Source of the DNA: Gammaproteobacteria bacterium
Lineage (GTDB): Bacteria > Pseudomonadota > Gammaproteobacteria > GCA-002705445 > GCA-002716945
Reading direction: 5' to 3'
Length of the DNA: 34,545 nucleotides
Assembly (NCBI GenBank): GCA_018670435.1
Contig: JABHRC010000017.1
Coordinates: forward strand, 1 to 34,545
The notes beneath the pieces were generated by a model, which saw only the letters and a program-made list of their open reading frames with translations, was not told where the DNA came from and made no database searches. Below are positions 23,803 through 31,883 of the stretch, one piece after another (within the stretch, counting starts at the first letter, position 1; each line of letters starts with the position of its first letter). The position numbers and the translations under genes were made by a program.

Positions 23803-24141
23803 ATGAATGATAAAATAAAACCTTTTAAGAAGAATATTATGAATAGATTTTTAATTTTTTTGGTACTGATAATTTTTATTAGCCCAATACAAGCATCAAA
23901 TGATACAGAGCAATCATCAAAGCAATATATTTCCCAAGCCAAAAAAACATATAAGCAGGCTTTAAGGCTTAATAATGCCTGGAGAGATACAAGTAAAATA
24001 ATTAAAAAAGCCGAGAAAGCGCATTCTAAGAAGAATTATAAAATGTCAGTAGAACTTGCTAAAAAAGCTTTAAATCAGGCAAAGATGGCTATAGAGCAAT
24101 ATAATAAGCAAAAGGACTCTTATAGGTTTCTAGATAATTGA
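23803..24141 (+). CDS. Small secreted helical protein, SoxXA-binding-protein-like
   Basis: A 112-residue protein with a signal peptide (hydrophobic core about 16-28, cleavage after I-Q-A). It has a lysine- and alanine-rich helical mature part containing A-W-R-D-T-S-K-I-I-K-K-A-E-K-A and L-A-K-K-A-L-N-Q-A. That pattern recalls, from memory, small SoxXA-binding (SoxK) proteins of sulfur oxidizers, which help dock the SoxXA cytochromes. No sox gene is nearby, so this is tentative. The first ATG (23803) has an AGGA ribosome site at good spacing; a second Met at 23839 gives a tighter signal peptide. Confidence 0.6.
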   Translation: MNDKIKPFKKNIMNRFLIFLVLIIFISPIQASNDTEQSSKQYISQAKKTYKQALRLNNAWRDTSKIIKKAEKAHSKKNYKMSVELAKKALNQAKMAIEQYNKQKDSYRFLDN

Positions 24142-24146
24142 AAATC

Positions 24147-25403
24147 TTACTTAGTTATCTTACCTAAGATATCTTCGACGTTAATTTCTGATTTATCTTT
24201 TTCTGTTCTAGACTTGTAAGTGACAGTTTTATTTTTAGCTTCTTTTTTACCGATAATAATACTCTTCGGTATACCAATTAATTCCCAGTCTTTCATTTTA
24301 TTACCAAAGCTAGCATCTCTATCATCATAAATAATATTTAATTTAGAGCTTCTTAATGTTTCATATATTTCATTTGCATGAGATCTAACCTCATTATTTT
24401 TATGTCCATCTATTTCTACAATAACTGCTTCAAAAGGACTTATTGATTTTGGCCATATAATACCATTTGAGTCATGACTTTGTTCAATTGCAGCTGCAAC
24501 TATCCTTGTAACCCCAATCCCATAACATCCCATAAACATATCTACTGACTTTGATTCTTTCGTGGTTATCTTAGCTTTCATTTTTTCCGAATACTTTTGA
24601 CCTAGTTTGAATATATGACCAACCTCTATACCTTTTTTATGCATCAAGCCTGTCTTTTTTATTATTGATTCTAAACTATCTTCTGAGTATTTGATTTTTG
24701 CAATTTCTAAATTCATTCCATTTAACTTTTCATCTAATAGAAGATCATCTTCCCCGGTATCAGCTATTACATGAAACTCATTAGACTTATTACCTCCAAT
24801 ATTTCCACTGTCAGCATCCACCATTGTATAATCGAGCGTTAGTCTTTCAAAAATTTTTCTATAAGCCGCTTTATAAGATTCATATGTTATATCTAGACAG
24901 TCTTGAGTTTCATGAAATGAATAAGCATCTTTCATTATAAATTCCCTTGCTCTCATCACACCAAACCGTGGCCTAATTTCATCCCTAAATTTTGATGAAA
25001 TTTGAAAAAGATTTATTGGTAATTGCTTGTAACTAGATACATCTTTTTTAACTAAATCTGTAATTACTTCTTCAAATGTCGGGCCTAAGCAAAATTCTCT
25101 ATCATGTCTATCCTTAAACCTTAATAGTTCCGGACCATAATCATCCCATCTTCCAGATTCTTTCCATAATTCTGCAGGTTGTACAGATGGCATTAATATT
25201 TCCGAACACCCAATATCATTAAGTTCTTCACGTATAATTTGTTCTATTTTTTGAATTACTCTTAAGCCCATAGGGAGCCAAGAATATTGACCGGATGATA
25301 ATTTTCTAATCATTCCTGCCTTTATCATTAATTGATGACTTGTTACCTCTGCCTCAGATGGAATGTCTTTTTGGGTAAAAATTGGGAAATTAGATACTTT
25401 CAT
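24147..25403 (-). CDS. proS: Prolyl-tRNA synthetase, short type without editing insertion
   Basis: ProS charges tRNA-Pro. The 418-residue protein has class II motif 2 (F-R-D-E-I-R-P-R-F-G-V-M-R-A-R-E-F), K-D-A-Y-S-F-H, motif 3 (G-C-Y-G-I-G-V-T-R) and a C-terminal anticodon-binding domain (about 325-410). E. coli ProS has 572 residues because of a roughly 180-residue insertion between motifs 2 and 3 that deacylates Ala-tRNA-Pro. Here that region is replaced by a linker of about 55 residues (from about 215). The short form is typical of alphaproteobacteria and mitochondria. Free-standing editing proteins, if any, are not in this window. Confidence 0.96.
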   Translation of the reverse strand: MKVSNFPIFTQKDIPSEAEVTSHQLMIKAGMIRKLSSGQYSWLPMGLRVIQKIEQIIREELNDIGCSEILMPSVQPAELWKESGRWDDYGPELLRFKDRHDREFCLGPTFEEVITDLVKKDVSSYKQLPINLFQISSKFRDEIRPRFGVMRAREFIMKDAYSFHETQDCLDITYESYKAAYRKIFERLTLDYTMVDADSGNIGGNKSNEFHVIADTGEDDLLLDEKLNGMNLEIAKIKYSEDSLESIIKKTGLMHKKGIEVGHIFKLGQKYSEKMKAKITTKESKSVDMFMGCYGIGVTRIVAAAIEQSHDSNGIIWPKSISPFEAVIVEIDGHKNNEVRSHANEIYETLRSSKLNIIYDDRDASFGNKMKDWELIGIPKSIIIGKKEAKNKTVTYKSRTEKDKSEINVEDILGKITK

Positions 25404-25498
25404 CTTTAGATAGCTATATTATAAATTGATGTTTTAGTTTAACATGAATATTAGTATTATATATAAAGCAATTTAAATAGGTCTAGATTTAACAGGGT

Positions 25499-26560
25499 AT
25501 GTTCAGATTTTTCAAAGAGTGGTATGACAGTCATTTAACTGACCCAAACCAAGTAGCTCTAGCTCTAATTATATTATTTATTTCTCTGACTACTTATATA
25601 TTGTTGGCTACAGTAGCACCTATTTTAGTGGCTATTATACTTGCATATATGCTCGAAGGAATTGTACATCGTTTTACTGAAAATTATAGAATCAGAAGAA
25701 ATATTATAGTGTTATTTGTATATCTCTCTTTTCTTGCTGTCTCAATGATCATACTATTTTTAATATTCCCACTTATGATTGAGCAGCTTACCTTGTTTAT
25801 AAAATCATTACCCTCAATATTAGAAAAAGGAAAAACTTTTTTACTTAGTTTCACATCAACAGATAAAGGACTTATTAGCGCTAACCAATTAACAAATATT
25901 TTTTCAGTGTTAAACTCTGAAATAACTATGATGAGTGGCTCAATTGTATCCTATTCTTTGTCGTCAGCTGGAAGTATCATAGAAATAGTTATCTATATGC
26001 TTATCGTCCCTATATTGATATTTTTCTTACTTTTTGATAAAAAGGAAATTAATGCTTGGTTTAAAAAATTCTTTCCTGAAAAATTGGATTTATCAAAAAA
26101 AGCCTATGCAGAATTAGATTTAAAAATAGGAAACTATATTAGATGTAAGTTTATAGAAATCATTATTGTCTGGATAGCATCAACTTTGCTTTTTACAATT
26201 TTGGGGCTCAACTACTCCTTGATACTTGGTTTTCTCTGCGGCATATCGGTAATTATTCCATATGTTGGAGCTATCGCAGTGACTATACCAATATTGTTTG
26301 TTGGCTATTTTCAATGGGGAACATCTTCGGAGTTTTGGTATATCGTTTTTGCCCATATTTTAATACAAATTTTAGATGGAAACGTCGTAGTCCCTATATT
26401 ATTTTCTGATGCAGTAAACCTTCATCCACTTGCGATCCTAGTCTCAATTTTGTTTTTTGGTACAATATGGGGAATTTGGGGTGTCTTTTTTGCAATACCT
26501 TTGGCAGTATTAGTGAATACATTATTAAACATTTGGCCAAAAACTGAATATAAATCTTGA
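25499..26560 (+). CDS. perM: AI-2E family transporter, PerM-like
   Basis: A 353-residue membrane protein of the AI-2E/PerM family with about seven or eight helices: a hairpin near 18-45 and 58-82, then a soluble middle region and helices near 150-170, 205-230, 235-265 and 295-345. The C-terminal part has the conserved G-L-N-Y-S-L-I-L-G-F-L-C-G and I-P-Y-V-G-A runs. The N-terminal W-Y-D-S-H-L-T-D-P-N resembles E. coli PerM. The only usable start is the ATG at 25499, with a stop nine bases upstream in frame and an AGGG only one base before it, an unusually tight ribosome site. Substrate unknown. dapA follows. Confidence 0.88.
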   Translation: MFRFFKEWYDSHLTDPNQVALALIILFISLTTYILLATVAPILVAIILAYMLEGIVHRFTENYRIRRNIIVLFVYLSFLAVSMIILFLIFPLMIEQLTLFIKSLPSILEKGKTFLLSFTSTDKGLISANQLTNIFSVLNSEITMMSGSIVSYSLSSAGSIIEIVIYMLIVPILIFFLLFDKKEINAWFKKFFPEKLDLSKKAYAELDLKIGNYIRCKFIEIIIVWIASTLLFTILGLNYSLILGFLCGISVIIPYVGAIAVTIPILFVGYFQWGTSSEFWYIVFAHILIQILDGNVVVPILFSDAVNLHPLAILVSILFFGTIWGIWGVFFAIPLAVLVNTLLNIWPKTEYKS

Positions 26561-26576
26561 ATTAGAAGGAGTATGT

Positions 26577-27461
26577 ATGTTTAAAGGAAGTATGGTGGCT
26601 ATAGCAACGCCAATGAATGATGATGGCTCTCTGGATCATGAGTCCCTAGAAGGACTTATTGAATTTCATATTGAGAACAAAACGGATGCCATTATTTCTG
26701 TAGGTACTACTGGCGAATCTGCTACTTTGAATTTCAAAGAACACTCAGAAGTAATTAAATCAACTTTATCGATTGTTAACAAAAGAATACCGGTAATTGC
26801 TGGCTCTGGTGCTAACTCTACTAGCGAAGCTATTGAGCTAACTGAGAGGTCAAAAGAGCTCGGCGCAGATGGATGCTTGCTTGTTACCCCATATTATAAT
26901 AAACCTACTCAAAATGGTCTATATGAGCATTATAAAACTATAGCTGATGAGGTCAGTATTCCACAAATCTTATATAATGTGCCAGGTAGAACGTCAGTTG
27001 ATATGTTGCCAGATACAGTTTACAGATTATCGTCCCACCCTAATATTGTTGCTATTAAAGAGGCCTCTGGAAACCTCGAAAGATCAAAAGATCTTATTGA
27101 GAAATGTGCTGATAACATATCTATCTTTACTGGTGATGATAAAACATCAGTTAGAGATCTTTTGTTAGGATTTAAGGGTAATATTTCTGTCACAGCAAAT
27201 GTTGCACCGCTAGATATGCATAACATGTGTAAATTTGCTATGGAAGGTAATGCCGATGAAGCAAATATAATAAATTCTAAATTGGATACATTACATGATA
27301 ATCTTTTTATTGAATCTAATCCTATACCTGTAAAATGGGCTCTTCATAGAATGGGTTTAATTAAAAAAGGTATAAGATTGCCATTAACATGGTTAGATGA
27401 AAAATATGAAAATATTCTAGAAAAATCTTTGTACAATGCTGGTATAATAGCTAGAAATTAA
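26577..27461 (+). CDS. dapA: 4-hydroxy-tetrahydrodipicolinate synthase DapA
   Basis: DapA condenses pyruvate with aspartate semialdehyde in lysine and peptidoglycan precursor synthesis. The 294-residue protein has G-T-T-G-E-S (43-48, Thr44/Thr45), the catalytic Tyr133 and Arg138 in I-L-Y-N-V-P-G-R, and the Schiff-base Lys161 in A-I-K-E-A-S-G-N, all at E. coli positions. An AAGGAG site lies five bases upstream of the ATG, the strongest ribosome site on the plus strand here. bamC follows after six bases, a gammaproteobacterial arrangement. Confidence 0.98.
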   Translation: MFKGSMVAIATPMNDDGSLDHESLEGLIEFHIENKTDAIISVGTTGESATLNFKEHSEVIKSTLSIVNKRIPVIAGSGANSTSEAIELTERSKELGADGCLLVTPYYNKPTQNGLYEHYKTIADEVSIPQILYNVPGRTSVDMLPDTVYRLSSHPNIVAIKEASGNLERSKDLIEKCADNISIFTGDDKTSVRDLLLGFKGNISVTANVAPLDMHNMCKFAMEGNADEANIINSKLDTLHDNLFIESNPIPVKWALHRMGLIKKGIRLPLTWLDEKYENILEKSLYNAGIIARN

Positions 27462-27467
27462 AAAAAA

Positions 27468-28565
27468 ATGAAATCAAAATTACTACCTATATTAATAATT
27501 CTTCCGCTATTTACCATAAATGGCTGTTCTTCTATGACCGACTACGTTGGAAATATAATGTCTCCAGAGAGGGAAGACTTAGTTGTATACAAAACAGATA
27601 AGATTTATGATGACACGCAATTTGATTTGATAACTCCTCCAGATTTAATCAATCCAGGTTCCGGGGAAATTCTTGACATACCGAGTTATGCTGGGGAAAA
27701 GGGGATAGATGTTTTCACTGTAGATACCGAGCTTGATGGGATAAGTATTTTAAGATCTGGGAGAGATTCATTTATAAATGTTAATTCAACTGATAAAGAA
27801 TATATCTGGAAGAAACTCTCTGACTTTTGGTCCGAAGAGGGTTTTAGATTGACTAAAAAAGACTATACTCTTGGGATTATGAAAACAGGGTATTTAGAAA
27901 ATTTAAGTGAAGCTCAATTAGGCACTGTGCAGAGAATTGTTGGTAGGTATGTTCCCCTTCTTGTAGCTCCTGAAACACGAGATAGTTATAGCACGAGAGT
28001 TTTGTCAAAAGGTGATTCGTTGAATATTCTAATCACACATTATGGAAAAGAATTCATGTCTGATGGAGACACAGAGTTTAGGTGGCAAAATAGGGCTAGA
28101 GATCCCGAGTTTGAGAGTGAAATGATATCTAGGCTATATATATATCTTGGTGGTGATGAAGCTAAATCAAAAGGATATGCAGTAATTAAGTCTACAGGAG
28201 TCAGAAGTAAAGCCAGACTAAGTATAGATGAAAATGGATTTCATACTTTGTATGTTAACGATATTTATGAGAGAGTTTGGCCAGCTATTATAAAATCTTT
28301 GGATACCTATGGAATAAATATTTTAGATTCTAATCAAGAAGGAGGGGTTATCACGGTAGCTATTGGAAAAGAGGATACTAGTGAATCTTCAATATTAGAT
28401 TACTTGGCTTTCTGGAAATCTTCAACAAAAGCTAATTCATTCAATATAGTCATGGTTACCAAACAAGATGGCACCATGATTGAAATTCAAAATAATATGT
28501 TTGCGAATATCACTAATACTGCGACAGAAGAAGTAATCCGGGCGTTATATACAGATTTAAGATAA
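27468..28565 (+). CDS. bamC: Outer membrane assembly lipoprotein BamC
   Basis: BamC is a lipoprotein of the BAM complex that inserts beta-barrel proteins into the outer membrane. The 365-residue protein has a lipobox I-N-G-C with lipid Cys20, an extended N-terminal segment with L-I-T-P-P-D-L (which binds BamD in E. coli), and two helix-grip domains (about 85-210 and 235-365). The first contains E-Y-I-W-K-K-L-S-D-F-W and the second E-R-V-W-P-A-I. The gene starts just after dapA with an A-rich leader and no clear ribosome site. BamC is largely confined to beta/gammaproteobacteria, an anchor for the taxonomic guess. Confidence 0.93.
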   Translation: MKSKLLPILIILPLFTINGCSSMTDYVGNIMSPEREDLVVYKTDKIYDDTQFDLITPPDLINPGSGEILDIPSYAGEKGIDVFTVDTELDGISILRSGRDSFINVNSTDKEYIWKKLSDFWSEEGFRLTKKDYTLGIMKTGYLENLSEAQLGTVQRIVGRYVPLLVAPETRDSYSTRVLSKGDSLNILITHYGKEFMSDGDTEFRWQNRARDPEFESEMISRLYIYLGGDEAKSKGYAVIKSTGVRSKARLSIDENGFHTLYVNDIYERVWPAIIKSLDTYGINILDSNQEGGVITVAIGKEDTSESSILDYLAFWKSSTKANSFNIVMVTKQDGTMIEIQNNMFANITNTATEEVIRALYTDLR

Positions 28566-28566
28566 G

Positions 28567-29385
28567 TTAGTCTTTTATTTGGTGTATTTGAGCATATGCT
28601 GAATGATTATGTATAGATTCAAAGTTTTCAGACTCAACAGTATATTCACTTATCCTATCGTCATTAGAAAAATGTGCCGCAATGTCTCTAACCATGTCTT
28701 CTACAAATTTAGGATTATCATAAGCTAGTTCAGTCACATGCTTTTCATCTGGTCTTTTAAGTAAAGCATATAGCTCGGACGAAGCCTCCTTTTCCACAAT
28801 ATCTATAATTTCTTCAATCCAGATAAAGTCTTTAATACTTATGGTAACCGTTACATGAGATCTTTGATTATGAGCGCCATAGGCTGATATTTTTTTTGAG
28901 CATGGACACAAACTGGTCACAGGTACGAGAACTCTTACTTTCAGGTTTGAAACCTCATCTTTAACTTCACCAATAAAAGTTACAGTATAATCTAACAGAC
29001 TTTTTACTTTAGATGCTGGCGCAGTCTTATTTATAAAATAAGGGAATGTCATTTCAACATGACCTGACTCTGCTTCTAAAAGCACTAGCATTTCTGCTAT
29101 CATTTTTTTAAACGTATCCACAGTTATATGCTCATCATGATTATTTAGGATATGCACAAATCTGGACATATGAGTCCCTTTTAGATTATGAGGCAAGTTC
29201 ACATACATATTAAAATTAGCAACAGTTGTCTGCTCCTTTCCCGATCTCTGTTTAATGACCATTGGATGAAGTATGTCCTTTATACCAACTTTATTAATTG
29301 GTAAATTCCTTGTATCTTCTAGACCTTGAGTATCAGGTAAGTTTGATTTATTTAATTCTTTAATAGATTTTTTATTAGTAGCCAT
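28567..29385 (-). CDS. folE2: GTP cyclohydrolase IB (FolE2)
   Basis: FolE2 converts GTP to 7,8-dihydroneopterin triphosphate, the entry to folate and queuosine. The 272-residue protein has V-G-I-K-D-I near residue 32, [10 protein letters not shown], and the metal-site motif [18 protein letters not shown], with R-P-D-E-K-H-V-T near the end. The type IB enzyme is unrelated in sequence to FolE and works with metals other than zinc. It follows queD by three bases, so precursor and next enzyme are made together. It converges with bamC (one-base gap). Confidence 0.96.
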   Translation of the reverse strand: MATNKKSIKELNKSNLPDTQGLEDTRNLPINKVGIKDILHPMVIKQRSGKEQTTVANFNMYVNLPHNLKGTHMSRFVHILNNHDEHITVDTFKKMIAEMLVLLEAESGHVEMTFPYFINKTAPASKVKSLLDYTVTFIGEVKDEVSNLKVRVLVPVTSLCPCSKKISAYGAHNQRSHVTVTISIKDFIWIEEIIDIVEKEASSELYALLKRPDEKHVTELAYDNPKFVEDMVRDIAAHFSNDDRISEYTVESENFESIHNHSAYAQIHQIKD

Positions 29386-29388
29386 TAT

Positions 29389-29757
29389 TTATCCCGTGAA
29401 AGTTACTGCTGATTTATCCGTTTCCCATAGTTTTATTGATCTAACCTTTATTTGCTTATCATTCATTACTACAGTCAATTCTTTATGGATATACTGAGCA
29501 ATATTTTCAGCTGTTGGGTTGATTTCTTTAAATGGTTTCAAGTCATTCAAAAATTGGTGATCTAATTGATCCACAACACTTTTTGTCAAATTTCTTATTT
29601 CCTTGAAATCTATTACCATTCCAATATTATCTAGTTTATTTCCACAAACTTCAACTTCAACTTTCCAATTATGTCCATGCATTCTCTTACAGGCACCTTT
29701 ATGACCATTTAGGACATGTGCTGATGAAAATTCAACAAAAGTTGTTAAAGTGTAAAT
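29389..29757 (-). CDS. queD: 6-carboxytetrahydropterin synthase QueD, ATT start
   Basis: QueD turns dihydroneopterin triphosphate into 6-carboxytetrahydropterin for queuosine. An ATG start at 29682 would give only 97 residues and lose the first zinc histidine and the catalytic cysteine. The frame upstream stays open to the dxs stop, and homology begins at an ATT codon at 29755-29757, giving 122 residues beginning x-Y-T-L-T-T-F-V-E-F-S-S-A-H. A GGAG site lies eight bases before it. No ATG, GTG or TTG exists upstream. Ligands present: His14, His27 and His29 (zinc), Cys23, Asp66-His67 and Glu112 (catalysis). ATT initiation is the simplest reading; ATA at 29763 is a poorer alternative. Confidence 0.9.
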   Translation of the reverse strand: MYTLTTFVEFSSAHVLNGHKGACKRMHGHNWKVEVEVCGNKLDNIGMVIDFKEIRNLTKSVVDQLDHQFLNDLKPFKEINPTAENIAQYIHKELTVVMNDKQIKVRSIKLWETDKSAVTFTG

Positions 29758-29765
29758 ATCTATTT

Positions 29766-29769
29766 CTCC
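29766..29769 (-). promoter_or_regulatory. Ribosome binding site deciding the queD ATT start
   Basis: GGAG on the minus strand, eight bases before the ATT codon and four bases after the dxs stop. The spacing is ideal for initiation at ATT and too far upstream of the ATG at 29682 to serve it. Confidence 0.6.
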
Positions 29770-29772
29770 AGT

Positions 29773-31656
29773 TTATTTTTTATTAGTCATTTCTACCATG
29801 TTATGAACATGGTCATTAGTAGTTTTTTCAATGCCTAACTGATCGAGTCCTAATTCTGATAATATCTCTTCTTGACTGCCATGGGGTATTATCTTATCCG
29901 GAACACCTATCGTTATAAGGTTATTTTTTAATGAATACTTGACCATTACTTCATTAACAGCAGTTCCAGCGCCTCCTAGTATAACATTGTCTTCTACTGT
30001 AAATATATAATCATGAGTGTTGGAAATATCTATAATCATCTTTTCATCAAGAGGCTTTACAAATCTCATATCAACCACAGTTGCACCATTCTTTTTAGCT
30101 ACTTTTTTTACAATATTCAACAGTGTTCCAAAAACAAGATAAGCTATTTTATTTCCCTTCTGGACAATTTTAGCTTTTCCTATCTCTATGGTTGAATGGT
30201 CTAGGTTAATGTCTTGACCTTGACTATAACCTCTTGGATATCTAACTGCAGCTAAGCCATCATGCTTGAAACCTGTTGATAACATTTTCCACATTTCTAG
30301 TTCATTAGATGGAGTCATCAGAACTATTTTTGGAAGAATTCTTAGGAATGAAATATCATATATTCCTTGATGCGTCTCGCCATCTGCTCCTACTATGCCT
30401 GCTCTATCAATTGCTAGAAGTATATTTAAATCTTGTACAACAATATCATGTATTAATTGATCGTAAGCTCTTTGAAGAAAAGTTGAATATATTGCGATAA
30501 TTGGTTTCAAACCTCCACAAGTCATCCCTCCAGCTAATGTAATTGCATGCTGTTCTGCAATACCTACATCAAAATATCTTTCGGGGTATTTCTTTTCAAC
30601 CTCAACAAGCCCAGATCCTTCTCTCATTGCTGGTGTAATAACCACAAGTTTTTCATCTATGCTTGCAGCTTGATCTATCCATCTACTGAAAATTTGAGTA
30701 TATGTTAATTTATTATCAACTTTTTTACTTCTTGGTTTTCCAGTTTTAATATCAAATGGAGTTACGCCATGATATGAAATTGGATTTTGTTCAGCTAACT
30801 TATATCCTTTTCCTTTCTTTGTAATCACATGTAGAATTCTAGGACCTGTTTTATTTTTAAGATTTTTCAATACATCTATTAGCCCGTTAACATCATGCCC
30901 ATCTGTTGGACCATAGTATTTAAAACCTAGTTCTTCAAATAATAACCCCGGAGTTATGAGACCTTTTGCCTGATTTTCTACTTTTTTAGCTATATCTTCA
31001 ATTGCTTTTACCTTACTTAAAACTTTTTTACCACTTTCTTTGAAAGAGGAGAATGTTTTACCAGTTAGTATTTTAGTGAGATATTTATGAATAGCCCCAA
31101 CATTTGGGGAAATAGACATTTCGTTGTCATTTAGTATTACCAATATATCGGATTTAATTCCACCAGCATGACCAAGTGCTTCAAACGCCATTCCAGCCGT
31201 TAAACCTCCATCCCCAATTATTGCGATAATTTTATTATTTTGTTTATTTATTTTAGAGGCAATCTCATATCCTACTGCAGCACTGATAGATGTGCTTGAA
31301 TGCCCTGCTCCAAAAGAATCATACTCGCTTTCATTGCGTTTTAAGAAACCTGATATGCCATCTTTTTTCCTAAGGGATGACATTAAATTTTTTCTACCTG
31401 TCAATATCTTATGTGGATAACATTGATGGCCAATATCCCATACTAAAATATCTCTTGGTGTATCATATACATAATGTAAAGCTATTGTGATATCAACTGT
31501 TCCAAGACCAGCAGCTAAGTGACCTCCTGTCTTGGAAACAGATTCAATAATAAATTCTCTCAGCTCCTCTGATAGTACTAATATTTCATTTCTAGTGAGA
31601 CTTTTTAAGTTAGCAGGACTAGAAATCATATCGAGTATTTTATAATCTTCATTCAT
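29773..31656 (-). CDS. dxs: 1-deoxy-D-xylulose-5-phosphate synthase
   Basis: DXS joins pyruvate and glyceraldehyde-3-phosphate with thiamine diphosphate, the first step of the MEP isoprenoid pathway. The 627-residue length is normal. Visible: W-D-I-G-H-Q-C-Y-P-H-K (cofactor histidine), G-D-G-G-L-T-A-G-M-A (thiamine diphosphate/Mg motif), F-G-A-G-H-S-S-T-S, then F-D-V-G-I-A-E-Q-H-A with the conserved glutamate, and R-Y-P-R-G. It lies between xseB (two bases) and queD. The ispA gene that often sits between xseB and dxs is not here. Confidence 0.98.
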   Translation of the reverse strand: MNEDYKILDMISSPANLKSLTRNEILVLSEELREFIIESVSKTGGHLAAGLGTVDITIALHYVYDTPRDILVWDIGHQCYPHKILTGRKNLMSSLRKKDGISGFLKRNESEYDSFGAGHSSTSISAAVGYEIASKINKQNNKIIAIIGDGGLTAGMAFEALGHAGGIKSDILVILNDNEMSISPNVGAIHKYLTKILTGKTFSSFKESGKKVLSKVKAIEDIAKKVENQAKGLITPGLLFEELGFKYYGPTDGHDVNGLIDVLKNLKNKTGPRILHVITKKGKGYKLAEQNPISYHGVTPFDIKTGKPRSKKVDNKLTYTQIFSRWIDQAASIDEKLVVITPAMREGSGLVEVEKKYPERYFDVGIAEQHAITLAGGMTCGGLKPIIAIYSTFLQRAYDQLIHDIVVQDLNILLAIDRAGIVGADGETHQGIYDISFLRILPKIVLMTPSNELEMWKMLSTGFKHDGLAAVRYPRGYSQGQDINLDHSTIEIGKAKIVQKGNKIAYLVFGTLLNIVKKVAKKNGATVVDMRFVKPLDEKMIIDISNTHDYIFTVEDNVILGGAGTAVNEVMVKYSLKNNLITIGVPDKIIPHGSQEEILSELGLDQLGIEKTTNDHVHNMVEMTNKK

Positions 31657-31658
31657 TA

Positions 31659-31871
31659 TTATTTTTCTATATCATCCGTAACTTGTTTAATTTTCTGCTC
31701 TGCTTCTTCTAAGGCTTTTTGACATTTCTTAGATAATTCAACACCTAATTTATATTTATCAATAACTTCCTCTAAACTGAGATCTTTTGATTCAATTTCT
31801 TCTAATATTAACTGCATTGACTTTAAATCTTTTTCAAATGTTGATAAATTGCTTTTTAATTTTTTATTCAT
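31659..31871 (-). CDS. xseB: Exodeoxyribonuclease VII small subunit XseB
   Basis: XseB is the small helical subunit of exonuclease VII, which degrades single-stranded DNA with XseA. The 70-residue protein shows the family pattern F-E-K-D-L...L-E-E-I-E-S-K-D-L-S-L-E-E-V-I-D-K-Y-K-L-G split over two helices (about 10-30 and 34-64). The order xseB-dxs matches many gammaproteobacteria. Short, but the length and motif are normal. Confidence 0.93.
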   Translation of the reverse strand: MNKKLKSNLSTFEKDLKSMQLILEEIESKDLSLEEVIDKYKLGVELSKKCQKALEEAEQKIKQVTDDIEK

Positions 31872-31883
31872 GACTATATAGTA

